21,192 bases of DNA, taken from assembly GCA_002470565.1 (NCBI GenBank), contig DKMQ01000080.1:1-21192 (forward strand), given 5' to 3'. This DNA is from Oceanospirillaceae bacterium UBA7410 (GTDB lineage Bacteria; Pseudomonadota; Gammaproteobacteria; Pseudomonadales; Balneatricaceae). The notes under the pieces were generated by a model, which was given only the letters and a program-made list of their open reading frames with translations, searched no databases and was not told the DNA's origin. Position 1 is the first letter of the stretch. Each line of letters opens with the position of its first letter. Below, one piece after another: positions 1 through 7,308 of the stretch. The position numbers and the translations under genes are program-made.

Positions 1-1
1 A

Positions 2-103
2 ATTGAATCGCCAGATAAAGATATTCACGACCATACCGCAATACTGCCAGTGTCTTTGGTTATTCGTGAAAGCACTGCGCCTCCAAATTTAGAGACGTGT
101 TAA
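2..103 (+). CDS. LacI-family transcriptional regulator, C-terminal end only
   Basis: An open frame enters from the left edge and stops at TAA 101-103, giving 33 visible residues. The visible tail reads LPVSLVIRESTAPP, which matches the usual end of LacI/GalR repressors (a hydrophobic strand, then R-x-S-T-x-P-P). That tail closes the C-terminal sugar- or effector-binding domain. The DNA-binding helix-turn-helix and most of the ligand domain lie outside the window, so neither ligand nor targets can be named. The gene converges on the aminotransferase at 147 with about 43 bases between them, where I see only a weak imperfect hairpin. The call rests on a short but characteristic motif. Confidence 0.6.
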   Translation: MESPDKDIHDHTAILPVSLVIRESTAPPNLETC

Positions 104-146
104 AATAAAGCTTCATACAAGCAAGGCAACACTTGTGTGTTTGAAC

Positions 147-1598
147 TCAGCTTCTCAATGCAAAACGTGCGTTAGGTTCATCTACTTGATATGAACCACT
201 GTGCTGGTTTGGATTGCTAGCTAGCTGGTCTACTGCCTGAATGATTTTATCCACTTTTTCATCACTCATAAGTACCGAAAAACTCAGCCTAGTCCAGCCT
301 GGCTTGTGTATTTCTTCACCTTGTAAAATAGCCTCTTTAAGCACTGTTGAGCGGGCCTGATCAATATCTAACAAGCGATGGGCATAAGGCCCAGCACATG
401 CACAGCCACCACGAGCTTGAATACCATAAACATCAGATAACATACGTGTAATCAGTTGCTGATGTACCAACTTGGTAGTGTCTGGGTCATATATTTGGAA
501 TGAAAAAATGGGCAAGCGGTTGTGAGCATTGGGGTTGCCCAATAGGGTAAGGTTGGGGTTATGTGCCCATACTTTTATGGCCCGCAGACGTAACTCTTCC
601 AGACGCTTATCAAAGTAATCTTGGCCTATAGCTGCCTTAACAATAAAACAAAGGGCGGCACGAATATCACCCACCACATTAGGGGTGCCTGCCTCTTCTC
701 TGGCAACAATACTTTCTGAGTAATGATGCTCCCACGGCGATACAAAACTTACCGTTCCACCTCCAGGGTTAGTGGGGGTGGTAGCTGTGACAGCGGCCTT
801 GCGCACAATCATCACTCCAGATGCACCAGGGCCTCCAATAAATTTATGTGGAGACATAACCACTGCATCAATTTCAAAGTCTGTACCTGCTGCCATGTCA
901 ATGTTCATGTAAGGAGCACCACCAGCATAGTCCCACACACTTAGGGCTTCATATAGCTTTAGCAGTTTAGTGATTTTACACACATCTGCTTTAATACCCG
1001 TCACGTTAGAAGCTGCTGAAAAAGCACCCACAATTAAACGTGCGCTATTGGTTTGAAGCAACTCTTCTAATTGAACTAAATCTGGACCACCTTCTACAGC
1101 TTCTTGTAACTGGATGACCTGCGCACCACTTTCACGCCAAGGCAAGATGTTTGAATGATGTTCATAGGGGCCTGTAATCACTAGGGGCACTTGTTTAGTT
1201 GGCTTATTCACACCCAAAAGATGGACAAGTCGATTAAGGCCCGCGGTAGCACCCGCACCCGTAAAAACCACAGCATGGCGACTATCTGCACCGCAGATTT
1301 GAGCGATAGTTTCACGTGAGCTTTGGCGCAGCTGAGTCATAAACTGCCCGCAAAATGACGCCTCTGTGTGGCTGTTGGCATAATAGGGCAACACTTCATT
1401 AAGCATAAACTCTTCTACTTGTTGTAGTGCGCGGCCAGACGCTACATAGTCTGCATAAATCAGTGTTTTTACACCGTTAATCCCGGGTATTTTCACTCCC
1501 TCGCCAATCAAACCTTGGGACAAATAGGCTGTGAGGTCGGTACGAAAAAACTGTTCTTGGAAGGTTTCCAACAAACAGGTGGCAGAAGTAGTAGGCAT
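147..1598 (-). CDS. Class V aminotransferase-fold PLP enzyme (cysteine desulfurase / selenocysteine lyase-like)
   Basis: Fold-type I PLP enzyme of the aminotransferase class V family, about 483 residues from ATG 1598. A GTG three codons upstream (1607) is also open; neither has a strong ribosome site. Numbering from that GTG, the PLP-binding lysine is in SPHK (about 255), the substrate-loop motif YANSHTEAS is at 76-84, a PLP-phosphate region TGAGATAG is at 116-123, and a cysteine-rich GGCACAGPYAH is at 400-410, where the nucleophilic cysteine of desulfurases would be expected. It is longer than SufS/CsdA (about 405 residues). No sufBCD or isc gene is adjacent, so a dedicated Fe-S assembly role is not supported; sulfur or amino-acid metabolism is likelier. 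It is transcribed away from the Lrp/AsnC gene at 1659, a frequent arrangement in which the regulator controls the enzyme. Exact substrate is unknown. Confidence 0.85.
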   Translation of the reverse strand: MPTTSATCLLETFQEQFFRTDLTAYLSQGLIGEGVKIPGINGVKTLIYADYVASGRALQQVEEFMLNEVLPYYANSHTEASFCGQFMTQLRQSSRETIAQICGADSRHAVVFTGAGATAGLNRLVHLLGVNKPTKQVPLVITGPYEHHSNILPWRESGAQVIQLQEAVEGGPDLVQLEELLQTNSARLIVGAFSAASNVTGIKADVCKITKLLKLYEALSVWDYAGGAPYMNIDMAAGTDFEIDAVVMSPHKFIGGPGASGVMIVRKAAVTATTPTNPGGGTVSFVSPWEHHYSESIVAREEAGTPNVVGDIRAALCFIVKAAIGQDYFDKRLEELRLRAIKVWAHNPNLTLLGNPNAHNRLPIFSFQIYDPDTTKLVHQQLITRMLSDVYGIQARGGCACAGPYAHRLLDIDQARSTVLKEAILQGEEIHKPGWTRLSFSVLMSDEKVDKIIQAVDQLASNPNQHSGSYQVDEPNARFALRS

Positions 1599-1620
1599 AC
1601 ATTGCACTCAATTACGTGAC

Positions 1621-1649
1621 TTGATAATTGAGAATTTTATCACTATAGT
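1621..1649 (+). promoter_or_regulatory. Sigma70-type promoter for the Lrp/AsnC gene
   Basis: The -35 TTGATA (1621-1626) and -10 TATAGT (1644-1649) each match consensus at five of six positions, with a 17-base spacer. Transcription would begin near 1656, only two or three bases before the ATG at 1659. That gives an almost leaderless message if that start is used, or a leader of about 45 bases if translation starts at ATG 1701. Confidence 0.5.
1622..1642. promoter_or_regulatory. Operator-like dyad between the divergent aminotransferase and Lrp/AsnC genes
   Basis: TGATAA (1622-1627) and TTATCA (1637-1642) are perfect inverted 6-base arms around an A/T-rich centre that also contains AATT-GAG-AATT. 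The dyad sits over the -35 and spacer of the promoter reading into the Lrp/AsnC gene. Lrp/AsnC proteins typically bind A/T-rich degenerate palindromes in divergent promoters and autoregulate, so this is a reasonable candidate site. Six-base arms in A/T-rich DNA can also arise by chance. Confidence 0.35.
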
Positions 1650-1658
1650 TGTAGATTA

Positions 1659-2174
1659 ATGCACACATTTGATAACATCATAGGCCTATTAAACGATCAT
1701 ATGAACGACAAAATTGATAATAAATTAAGTAATAACGACAAAGCAATTATACGTGCCCTACAGAAAGACGCATCACTGTCACAGCGCGAGCTTGCAGACT
1801 TAATAGGTATTTCACAAAACACCTGTTGGCGCCGACTAGCACGGCTTAAAGAAATGGGGGTAATCACTGGCCAAACGTTGCGCCTAGACCACACCAAAAT
1901 TGGCTTGAATTTGGCGGTGTTTGTTATGGTGCGCACACGTCATCATAGTGCAGAGTGGTTAGCGCATTTTCGCACTACGGTACTGGCGTTGGAGAATGTG
2001 ATCGACTTTTACCGCATTGCAGGTGACTATGACTACATGCTTAAAGTAGTAGCCAAAGATATGAATGATTTTGATCAGGTTTATCAAAGGCTGATTAGAA
2101 AGCTAGAGCTGGAAGCTGTGACCTCTTACATCACTATGGAAGCCATAGCCGATAGTCGCGATTTACCTGTGTAA
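1659..2174 (+). CDS. Lrp/AsnC-family transcriptional regulator
   Basis: A 171-residue feast/famine regulator. An N-terminal winged helix-turn-helix (about residues 23-75; LSQRELADLIGISQNTCWRR is the recognition region) is followed by an RAM ligand-binding domain (about 85-160) containing the typical turn IAGDYDYMLKV. Such proteins form dimers or octamers, bind an amino acid or related small molecule in the RAM domain, and act at A/T-rich palindromes. From ATG 1659 it carries about 14 more N-terminal residues than usual; ATG 1701 gives 157 residues, closer to family length. Neither start has a Shine-Dalgarno sequence. It is divergent from the class V aminotransferase, which is its most likely target. 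Relatives beside PLP enzymes often sense the substrate of the neighbouring enzyme (for example DecR with cysteine), but that is analogy only. Confidence 0.93.
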   Translation: MHTFDNIIGLLNDHMNDKIDNKLSNNDKAIIRALQKDASLSQRELADLIGISQNTCWRRLARLKEMGVITGQTLRLDHTKIGLNLAVFVMVRTRHHSAEWLAHFRTTVLALENVIDFYRIAGDYDYMLKVVAKDMNDFDQVYQRLIRKLELEAVTSYITMEAIADSRDLPV

Positions 2175-2214
2175 TGCTTCCATGGGTAGAGTGGCAGTAT
2201 ATTGCGAGCTAGTG

Positions 2215-2239
2215 TGGAGCCGCAATGTATGCAGCTCCA
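2215..2239. terminator. Hairpin between convergent Lrp/AsnC and OmpA-family genes
   Basis: TGGAGC (2215-2220) pairs perfectly with GCTCCA (2234-2239), and inner GCA (2222-2224) pairs with TGC (2230-2232) around a short loop after one C/A mismatch. It lies in the 74-base gap between convergent genes. No run of T follows on either strand, so intrinsic termination is uncertain. Confidence 0.35.
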
Positions 2240-2248
2240 AAGTTATTA

Positions 2249-3004
2249 CTAGTTAGCGACTTTTTGTTGTACTTTGAACACCAATTCTACACGGCGGCTT
2301 AACTCATCATTCTCACTACCGTCAGCGTTAAACACTAACTGTTGCTCACCCCAGGCCATAGTAGAGTTGGCTTCTACACCTCGTAAGTTTAAATAGTTGA
2401 CGACGGTATTAATACGCCTTTGCGACAAGTCATAGTTATACTCATCTGTGCCTACACTATCCGTATGCCCACCCAGGCTAACTTTAAATATCTTGTAAGC
2501 TTTGCTGGCATCTATCATGGCCAACTCGATGTTTTCTTGTTGGTCTACGCGTAAATTATTTTTGTCAAAATCAAAATACACATTAGCAGTAATCTGCTCT
2601 ACTGGATAACTGTAAGTCACTACAGCAGCCTCAGGTTGGGAGGCCATCAAAGATTCTGTGCTTGTTTCTACCACTACCTCAGGTTCCACCACCGCTGCAG
2701 GTTCTACCACTACTTCAGGTTTTGGCACTGGCGCTACTTTAGCCACAGTTTCTTCAATTACCACTGCCTCAGCTGGAGCGACTTCTACTACTTCTAATTC
2801 TAATTCGGCAGTTTCAAGGCTACACTTAGGGCCCCCTAAGGCTTCCCACGAGCCATTACGCACGCAGTCCCCAAAACCATCTAACACAGGGGTACCGTTA
2901 CCAGAAAACCAAAAAGCGCGATGGACAACTGAATCATTATCCCCGTGTGCTTGAGCAACAGTGCTGCCGGCAAGCAGCGTAATTAAGCATAAAATTCGTA
3001 ACAT
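2249..3004 (-). CDS. OmpA-family outer-membrane / peptidoglycan-binding protein
   Basis: A 251-residue exported protein. A signal peptide ends near residue 19 (VAQA, then H). Residues 28-61 hold a short conserved segment with WFSGNG and GFGDCVRNGSW and two cysteines (47 and 61) that could form a disulfide. Residues 64-135 are low-complexity, rich in Val, Glu, Pro and Ala, a likely periplasmic spacer. Residues 138-246 form the OmpA-like domain: YFDFDKNNL, then GGHTDSVGTDEYNYDLSQRR, whose Asp and Arg bind diaminopimelate in peptidoglycan. There is no OmpA transmembrane barrel, so it is a soluble periplasmic or surface-associated anchor rather than a porin. A GGAAC sequence gives a plausible ribosome site eight bases from ATG 3004. 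It follows the DUF1501 operon but has its own promoter in the 92-base gap. Confidence 0.92.
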   Translation of the reverse strand: MLRILCLITLLAGSTVAQAHGDNDSVVHRAFWFSGNGTPVLDGFGDCVRNGSWEALGGPKCSLETAELELEVVEVAPAEAVVIEETVAKVAPVPKPEVVVEPAAVVEPEVVVETSTESLMASQPEAAVVTYSYPVEQITANVYFDFDKNNLRVDQQENIELAMIDASKAYKIFKVSLGGHTDSVGTDEYNYDLSQRRINTVVNYLNLRGVEANSTMAWGEQQLVFNADGSENDELSRRVELVFKVQQKVAN

Positions 3005-3037
3005 AACTGTTCCATATAAAAATCTTGATAAGTAAAA

Positions 3038-3066
3038 ATATTACAGCCTATTCTGCATAAGCGCAA
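3038..3066 (-). promoter_or_regulatory. Promoter for the OmpA-family gene
   Basis: On the minus strand, -35 TTGCGC (3061-3066) and -10 TAATAT (3038-3043) are separated by exactly 17 bases. The implied start is about 25 bases before the ATG at 3004. This suggests the OmpA-family gene is transcribed separately from the operon upstream. Confidence 0.5.
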
Positions 3067-3096
3067 ACATATCTAGCTCACCTGCCATCCCACTGC

Positions 3097-3906
3097 TTAG
3101 CTACTAGGGGATATATTTTTACATCGTTTTAGATATAAGACACCCCCTGCCCAGTCTTCCACATCTACCCATAATTCACCTTTGTTAAGGTTGTTTACAT
3201 CAAGTGGTTTGCTGCGCTGATGGGGCGTAAAATTTACATATACGGGGTTTTCTAACGCTTCACCATCATTTACCATTAAATGGAAATATGCCATTTTCCC
3301 TACTAAGTGACCGGCCTTAGTTAGCTTCAGGTTAACTTCATGTTTTAGATAACTGGGATCTTTTGATAGGCCTTTCATACGCCAATTACCATTTATTTTG
3401 GCCCCATCATTAGTCAGCACCATGTTGCCATTGGCCATATCCCAATGTTCAACCCTGCCCTTCACATCGTCTGTATACTGCACTCTACGTAAGTTAAATT
3501 GGCACTTAATAGGATTTACTAATGAAGCCAGTTGATATGGGTTAAAGTCAAATGCTGTTTTATCAATAGGGTTAGCTAAAAGCTGCTGCTTAACCTTTGG
3601 ATCTAGTTTCAGTGGATAAAATACAATACCCTTATTTTTAGGCAAAAGCCCTTGCTTAGATATGGATTTACTAGACTTTTTGCCAGCGCTCACACCCGAA
3701 TCACAATCTAACTTACGCCTTTTGGCTTCCGCCAAATAGTCGGCATTGCCACTTGCAGAAGCCATTAACCGACATAAGGTTTTATCACTCCAACCAGACA
3801 TATCGGCAGACCAAACAGGAAAAGACAACAAACTGGCAAGCAACGCACTACAAAAAAATGCGCCTACTCCTTTGCAATAATGGCCAATAAAAGATAATGA
3901 GGACAA
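3097..3906 (-). CDS. Exported protein of unknown family, third downstream gene of the DUF1800-DUF1501 operon
   Basis: A 269-residue protein that I do not recognise as a characterised family. It begins at TTG (3906) with a strong AAGGAG site five bases upstream (3912-3917), which supports this unusual start. A signal peptide ends near residue 34 (PVWSA, then D). The start of the mature chain has a short motif, LCRLMASASGNADYLAEAKR (45-64) followed by KLDC, that I associate with the N-terminus of several uncharacterised secreted proteobacterial proteins. Residues 70-100 are Lys/Ser-rich. The C-terminal half (130-265) looks like a beta-rich domain, with KCQFNLRRVQY and GELWVDVEDWAGG. Four mature cysteines (45, 68, 135, 262) could make two disulfides. 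It lies 20 bases after DUF1501, so it is probably co-expressed with it. Function unknown. Confidence 0.75.
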   Translation of the reverse strand: MSSLSFIGHYCKGVGAFFCSALLASLLSFPVWSADMSGWSDKTLCRLMASASGNADYLAEAKRRKLDCDSGVSAGKKSSKSISKQGLLPKNKGIVFYPLKLDPKVKQQLLANPIDKTAFDFNPYQLASLVNPIKCQFNLRRVQYTDDVKGRVEHWDMANGNMVLTNDGAKINGNWRMKGLSKDPSYLKHEVNLKLTKAGHLVGKMAYFHLMVNDGEALENPVYVNFTPHQRSKPLDVNNLNKGELWVDVEDWAGGVLYLKRCKNISPSS

Positions 3907-3926
3907 ATTAACTCCTTAAAGCAGCA

Positions 3927-5084
3927 CTAAGTAAATAAGTGGTCAAACATACGGGGCAGATCTGGTTGCTGAAATACTTGCTGAGCAATCAGATCATGAT
4001 CAAGGCCTAAAGACTTTTCTATGCAAGCAGCACACACTGATCGATAATCAATAGTAGCCATCAAGTCTCGCTTTTCAAACTGATCTTTTTTACTTAACCC
4101 AGGCCAATCTGTGATAACACCACTATTAGATAATGAGCCTCCTGCTAACAGGCCCACACTAGCATAACCATGGTCTGTGCCTTTGGTTCCATTAACTGCC
4201 ACAGTGCGGCCAAATTCAGTGAGTGTTAAAATAATGGCGTCATCCCAAGCTTCTCCTAAACCGCGCCTATAGCCTGCTATTACATCGTCAACCACGCTTA
4301 ATTGCCGAGCCAATCGTCCTTCATTTGTGTTGCCATCTTCAGTCTGGCTAGAGTGAGAATCAAACTCACCCACTCTAATTACAGAAGCCACCGGGCCATC
4401 CACTTGGGCCATAGCACGACCTGCGTATTTAGCTAAACTAGCAGGATCTCTTGGCACTTGTACATTATCTTCACTTTTGCGGGCCACCTTGGTAAACAGT
4501 TGTGCTGCATCCATGTGATGACCCATAGCAATCATGTTTAACAAGTTGGCATTGGGTTTCTTTGAGCCTCTAATGCTGGCAGGATAAAAATTATCGTTTT
4601 CATGGTATCCCCGCAAAATTAATGGCATGTCCAAAGACAACGACCTACCAGCCACACCTGACAAATCCAGCGCACGCCCTAACCAACCCGTTTTTTCACT
4701 AAAGGGTGACAAACCTCCACCTTCAATAAGGTTTTGAGCTTCAAAATGAGAGCGTTTAGTGTAAGGAAACGCGGTCGCATGAACCGCGCTAGCATGGCCA
4801 CTGGCCATCAATTGTGCATAAAACTTGAGTGATGGATGTAACCCAAAGAAATCGTTTAATGCCAAGTAATTATCTGGAGTGACAGATTGGCGCATACGCA
4901 TTAAATCTGGGTCGCCAATCGGGGGCATGGCAGCAAGGCCGTCCATGCCGCCTTCTAAAATAATTACAGAGATACTGCCTGGCGGTTTTGCTTTTGCAAA
5001 CCCTGTCACTGGCATACCTGCAAGAAAAAGTGATGCAGCACCTGCTTTAAGGATATTACGCCGACCTACGGTTAATTTAGACAT
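3927..5084 (-). CDS. DUF1501 family protein with twin-arginine signal
   Basis: A 385-residue DUF1501 protein. The N-terminus GRRNILKAG (7-15) followed by a hydrophobic stretch and GFAKA is a twin-arginine export signal, so the protein is probably folded with any cofactor before transport to the periplasm. Family motifs are SVIILEGGMDGL near the start of the mature protein and TEFGRT with GTDHG around residues 289-306. DUF1501 shares the alkaline-phosphatase/sulfatase superfamily fold, but no reaction is established for this group. Its start overlaps the end of the DUF1800 gene by eight bases, so the two are translationally coupled. DUF1800/DUF1501 pairs are common in marine bacteria and Proteobacteria and probably work as a unit at the cell envelope. 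Confidence 0.93.
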   Translation of the reverse strand: MSKLTVGRRNILKAGAASLFLAGMPVTGFAKAKPPGSISVIILEGGMDGLAAMPPIGDPDLMRMRQSVTPDNYLALNDFFGLHPSLKFYAQLMASGHASAVHATAFPYTKRSHFEAQNLIEGGGLSPFSEKTGWLGRALDLSGVAGRSLSLDMPLILRGYHENDNFYPASIRGSKKPNANLLNMIAMGHHMDAAQLFTKVARKSEDNVQVPRDPASLAKYAGRAMAQVDGPVASVIRVGEFDSHSSQTEDGNTNEGRLARQLSVVDDVIAGYRRGLGEAWDDAIILTLTEFGRTVAVNGTKGTDHGYASVGLLAGGSLSNSGVITDWPGLSKKDQFEKRDLMATIDYRSVCAACIEKSLGLDHDLIAQQVFQQPDLPRMFDHLFT

Positions 5085-6528
5085 ATTCCAACCCCATCAA
5101 TTCTGGACTACACATCAGCGTGATGAACCGATCTCTACCTGAGGGGCCAACACTTGCCACCAAAGCACGAGTTTGCTGTGAAGCCCCTATCCTATCCATA
5201 ATCTCATTCGCAGATTGACGCGGCTTGCCATTTCTATAAATTGCATCAGCAAACCGAAATCGCCGCTCAAACATTTCTGCAGACATCCACTCATCTTTAT
5301 CATCAGAGTAACCATTGGGTTGGCGTAAGCTCCAAAACGACTGGCCCAGCTCTTCAAACACCTTTTTAGTGCTCATTAGCCTATCGTCATAGTCATGAAC
5401 CTTTTCCCAACCTTTAAAATAAGTTGCACCAGAAAGCCGTACTACCTGAAACAGCCATGTCATAGGCCAAATAAATTTAACCTCAGGGCTATTAATAGCT
5501 AATTCGAGTACCTTAGTGTGGATGGTTTGTAAGTCTCCCTTACTTTCACGCCACACCAATTTAACCGCATCTACTTCATAGGTAGAAGGGTTATCGCTCA
5601 CAAAGTGCTGACATAGTTTAGTGGATATATGGTGAATGGTAGCGTCATGGCTTGCGAGAAAATCTGTTAATTGCTGAAGCCCATTGCGGCCAGCATAAAT
5701 ACTCTGGCCCATTACTTTTTTGCTGCCAGGCTCCGCCCAGCGCTTTTTGTAGGCATTCCAATGGTTTGTACCCCCTGCAGTTTTGCGCATCTGGGGCAAC
5801 TCTTCACCAAAATCGATCCCCCAACCTGCCAAGACGTTGGCCGCCGCATGAATATCGTCTTCGGTATAACCTGCAGCCACAGAAACGGTGTGCAACTCTA
5901 GTAATTCGCGCCCTAGATTATCATTTAAACCTGCTTGGCAATTAGGTTTTCGGGCGCAACCTTTAGCTTGTTCTGAACGCTCGCCAGCACTCCACACATT
6001 ATCCAAATAAGTGAGCATCCCAGGGTGAGTGGTCATGCCATAAAGCAAGTCAGCAAAGCTACCGTTAAGTTTGGCTAAAATGCCTTCATCGATAGCATGG
6101 CCAATCATTTGTCCAGTATCAAAGGTATTACCAATGGTGAAATGATTGGCCCAAAAAGCAGTGAAGCGAAGCTTTACCTGGTCTGCTCCATAAACATTTC
6201 GCTGCACAAATTTGTGTTCATCCATATCACGCATTAAATTTTCGTGTCGATTAGCTTGGCGCGCAGCTTGAGTCTCTTGGCCATTTTTTCCTTCGCGCTG
6301 CTGCTTTTTTAAATCACGATAACGCCGCCACATAGACGCACGGCGGGATAAATCAGGTTGCAGCTCATCAGGCCACTGTGCAACTTTTGCGTAGCTTGTA
6401 GCCACACCTAAAGCAGGCGAAGCCGCCTGCAGTTGAGATTGAATCCATGCGTTCATGTCTTCTGGCAAGTCTTGATCATGCCTAAACATTAAACCCGTTT
6501 TTTGAGCGATGCTAAAATGCTTATTCAT
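5077..6528 (-). CDS. DUF1800 family protein
   Basis: A 483-residue protein of the DUF1800 family, the usual partner of DUF1501. Family signatures are LRFTAFWANHFTIG in the first third, the strongly conserved NLGRELLELHTV near the middle, and the AANVLAGWG segment shortly after it. ATG 6528 has a good AGGAAGG ribosome site eight bases upstream. I see no obvious signal peptide at the N-terminus, although its partner carries a Tat signal, so export as a complex with the partner is possible but unproven. The length is typical of the shorter members. The family has no confirmed biochemical role; co-occurrence with DUF1501 is the best functional clue. Confidence 0.93.
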   Translation of the reverse strand: MNKHFSIAQKTGLMFRHDQDLPEDMNAWIQSQLQAASPALGVATSYAKVAQWPDELQPDLSRRASMWRRYRDLKKQQREGKNGQETQAARQANRHENLMRDMDEHKFVQRNVYGADQVKLRFTAFWANHFTIGNTFDTGQMIGHAIDEGILAKLNGSFADLLYGMTTHPGMLTYLDNVWSAGERSEQAKGCARKPNCQAGLNDNLGRELLELHTVSVAAGYTEDDIHAAANVLAGWGIDFGEELPQMRKTAGGTNHWNAYKKRWAEPGSKKVMGQSIYAGRNGLQQLTDFLASHDATIHHISTKLCQHFVSDNPSTYEVDAVKLVWRESKGDLQTIHTKVLELAINSPEVKFIWPMTWLFQVVRLSGATYFKGWEKVHDYDDRLMSTKKVFEELGQSFWSLRQPNGYSDDKDEWMSAEMFERRFRFADAIYRNGKPRQSANEIMDRIGASQQTRALVASVGPSGRDRFITLMCSPELMGLEYV

Positions 6529-6552
6529 AACAAAAACCTTCCTAAATAGTGA

Positions 6553-7146
6553 TCAATTTTTTTGCCAAACAATTAATCGATTATTGGCAGGCATCGCATT
6601 ATCTTGCATAAGTTCCAGCCCAGCCTGCGTGGCTAAACGATTAATATTCCAAAATTCTCTAATACCCTGACAAGGATTTTGCTGGCGCAGCATCGTATCA
6701 AAAGCAACATTGCTTTGGGCTTCAAGAACACCCATATACTTCATTGGGCCATAAAGACAAAATATCCCACCTGATAAAAGTGACTTTCCAATACCAGAAA
6801 ACATAGCCACCACAGCTTCCCATGGCATTATATGGGCTGTATTAGACGAATACACGGCATCGTAGGCAGATATGGGCCAAGGGTCTTGCAGCACATCTAG
6901 TAAGATGGGTGGTAGTAAATTAGGTGATGGAAAGTCATCAACCCACAGGTTGATACCTGCATGGTTTTGCGCTCTATCACTTAATTGCCAGCTTAAGTGT
7001 GGCATGTTTCGAGCAAAAAAAACCCCATGCTGCCCTGTGCCACTACCTACTTCCAAAGCATATTTTTTATACTCAAAAATGGGTATCAACACATCCAAAA
7101 TAATAGTTTGATTATTAGCACAAGCTTGAGAGAAAGGTTTACTCAT
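6553..7146 (-). CDS. DUF938 SAM-dependent methyltransferase-like protein
   Basis: A 197-residue protein of the DUF938 family, with a class I Rossmann-type methyltransferase fold. The family's N-terminal KPFSQACANN (3-12) is followed by the SAM-binding glycine loop LEVGSGTGQHG (31-41), then WQLSD at the second strand and the family-specific YSSNTAHIMPWE. The length is typical and the sequence appears complete. The substrate is unknown for the family. It is the first gene of the minus-strand cluster, 24 bases before DUF1800, so it may be co-transcribed with the DUF1800/DUF1501 pair. Its upstream region is shared with the divergent glutaredoxin-like gene and contains a perfect dyad at 7221-7251. 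Confidence 0.9.
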   Translation of the reverse strand: MSKPFSQACANNQTIILDVLIPIFEYKKYALEVGSGTGQHGVFFARNMPHLSWQLSDRAQNHAGINLWVDDFPSPNLLPPILLDVLQDPWPISAYDAVYSSNTAHIMPWEAVVAMFSGIGKSLLSGGIFCLYGPMKYMGVLEAQSNVAFDTMLRQQNPCQGIREFWNINRLATQAGLELMQDNAMPANNRLIVWQKN

Positions 7147-7220
7147 TTATTTAGCCTTTAGTAATACACCCCACGCGAACCACAGCTAGGTGGCTCTGGT
7201 CCGATTAAATGCATCGTTTA

Positions 7221-7251
7221 CAACTAATATAATATATTTTTTTATTAGTTG
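7221..7251. promoter_or_regulatory. Perfect 9-base dyad overlapping a TATAAT -10 box in a divergent promoter region
   Basis: CAACTAATA (7221-7229) and TATTAGTTG (7243-7251) are perfect inverted arms around 13 A/T-rich bases. A consensus TATAAT (7228-7233) reading rightward overlaps the left arm, so a protein bound here would block the start near 7240. The corresponding -35 is poor (TTAAAT, 7205-7210). Minus-strand A/T hexamers in the same stretch could serve the DUF938 gene. No known regulator consensus is recognised. Confidence 0.45.
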
Positions 7252-7308
7252 TGCAATCATTTTATCAGGCAGATAATACCGGCCTTTAACCACCAGAGAT
7301 TTATACAG

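Noticed and set aside
104..146. Possible hairpin CAACAC/GTGTTT between the LacI-type end and the aminotransferase end
   Set aside because: Imperfect, short and without a T-run.
723..944. A short cysteine/histidine-containing open frame on the plus strand
   Set aside because: Opposite the conserved core of the class V enzyme, with no ribosome site or recognisable domain.
2658..2954. A Ser/Thr-rich open frame on the plus strand
   Set aside because: It mirrors the Val/Glu/Pro/Ala-rich linker of the OmpA-family gene on the other strand; the repeats are a by-product of that linker.
7249..7308. TTG-initiated extension of the glutaredoxin-like protein
   Set aside because: The TTG lies in the promoter dyad, within about ten bases of the predicted transcription start, and the added residues match nothing.
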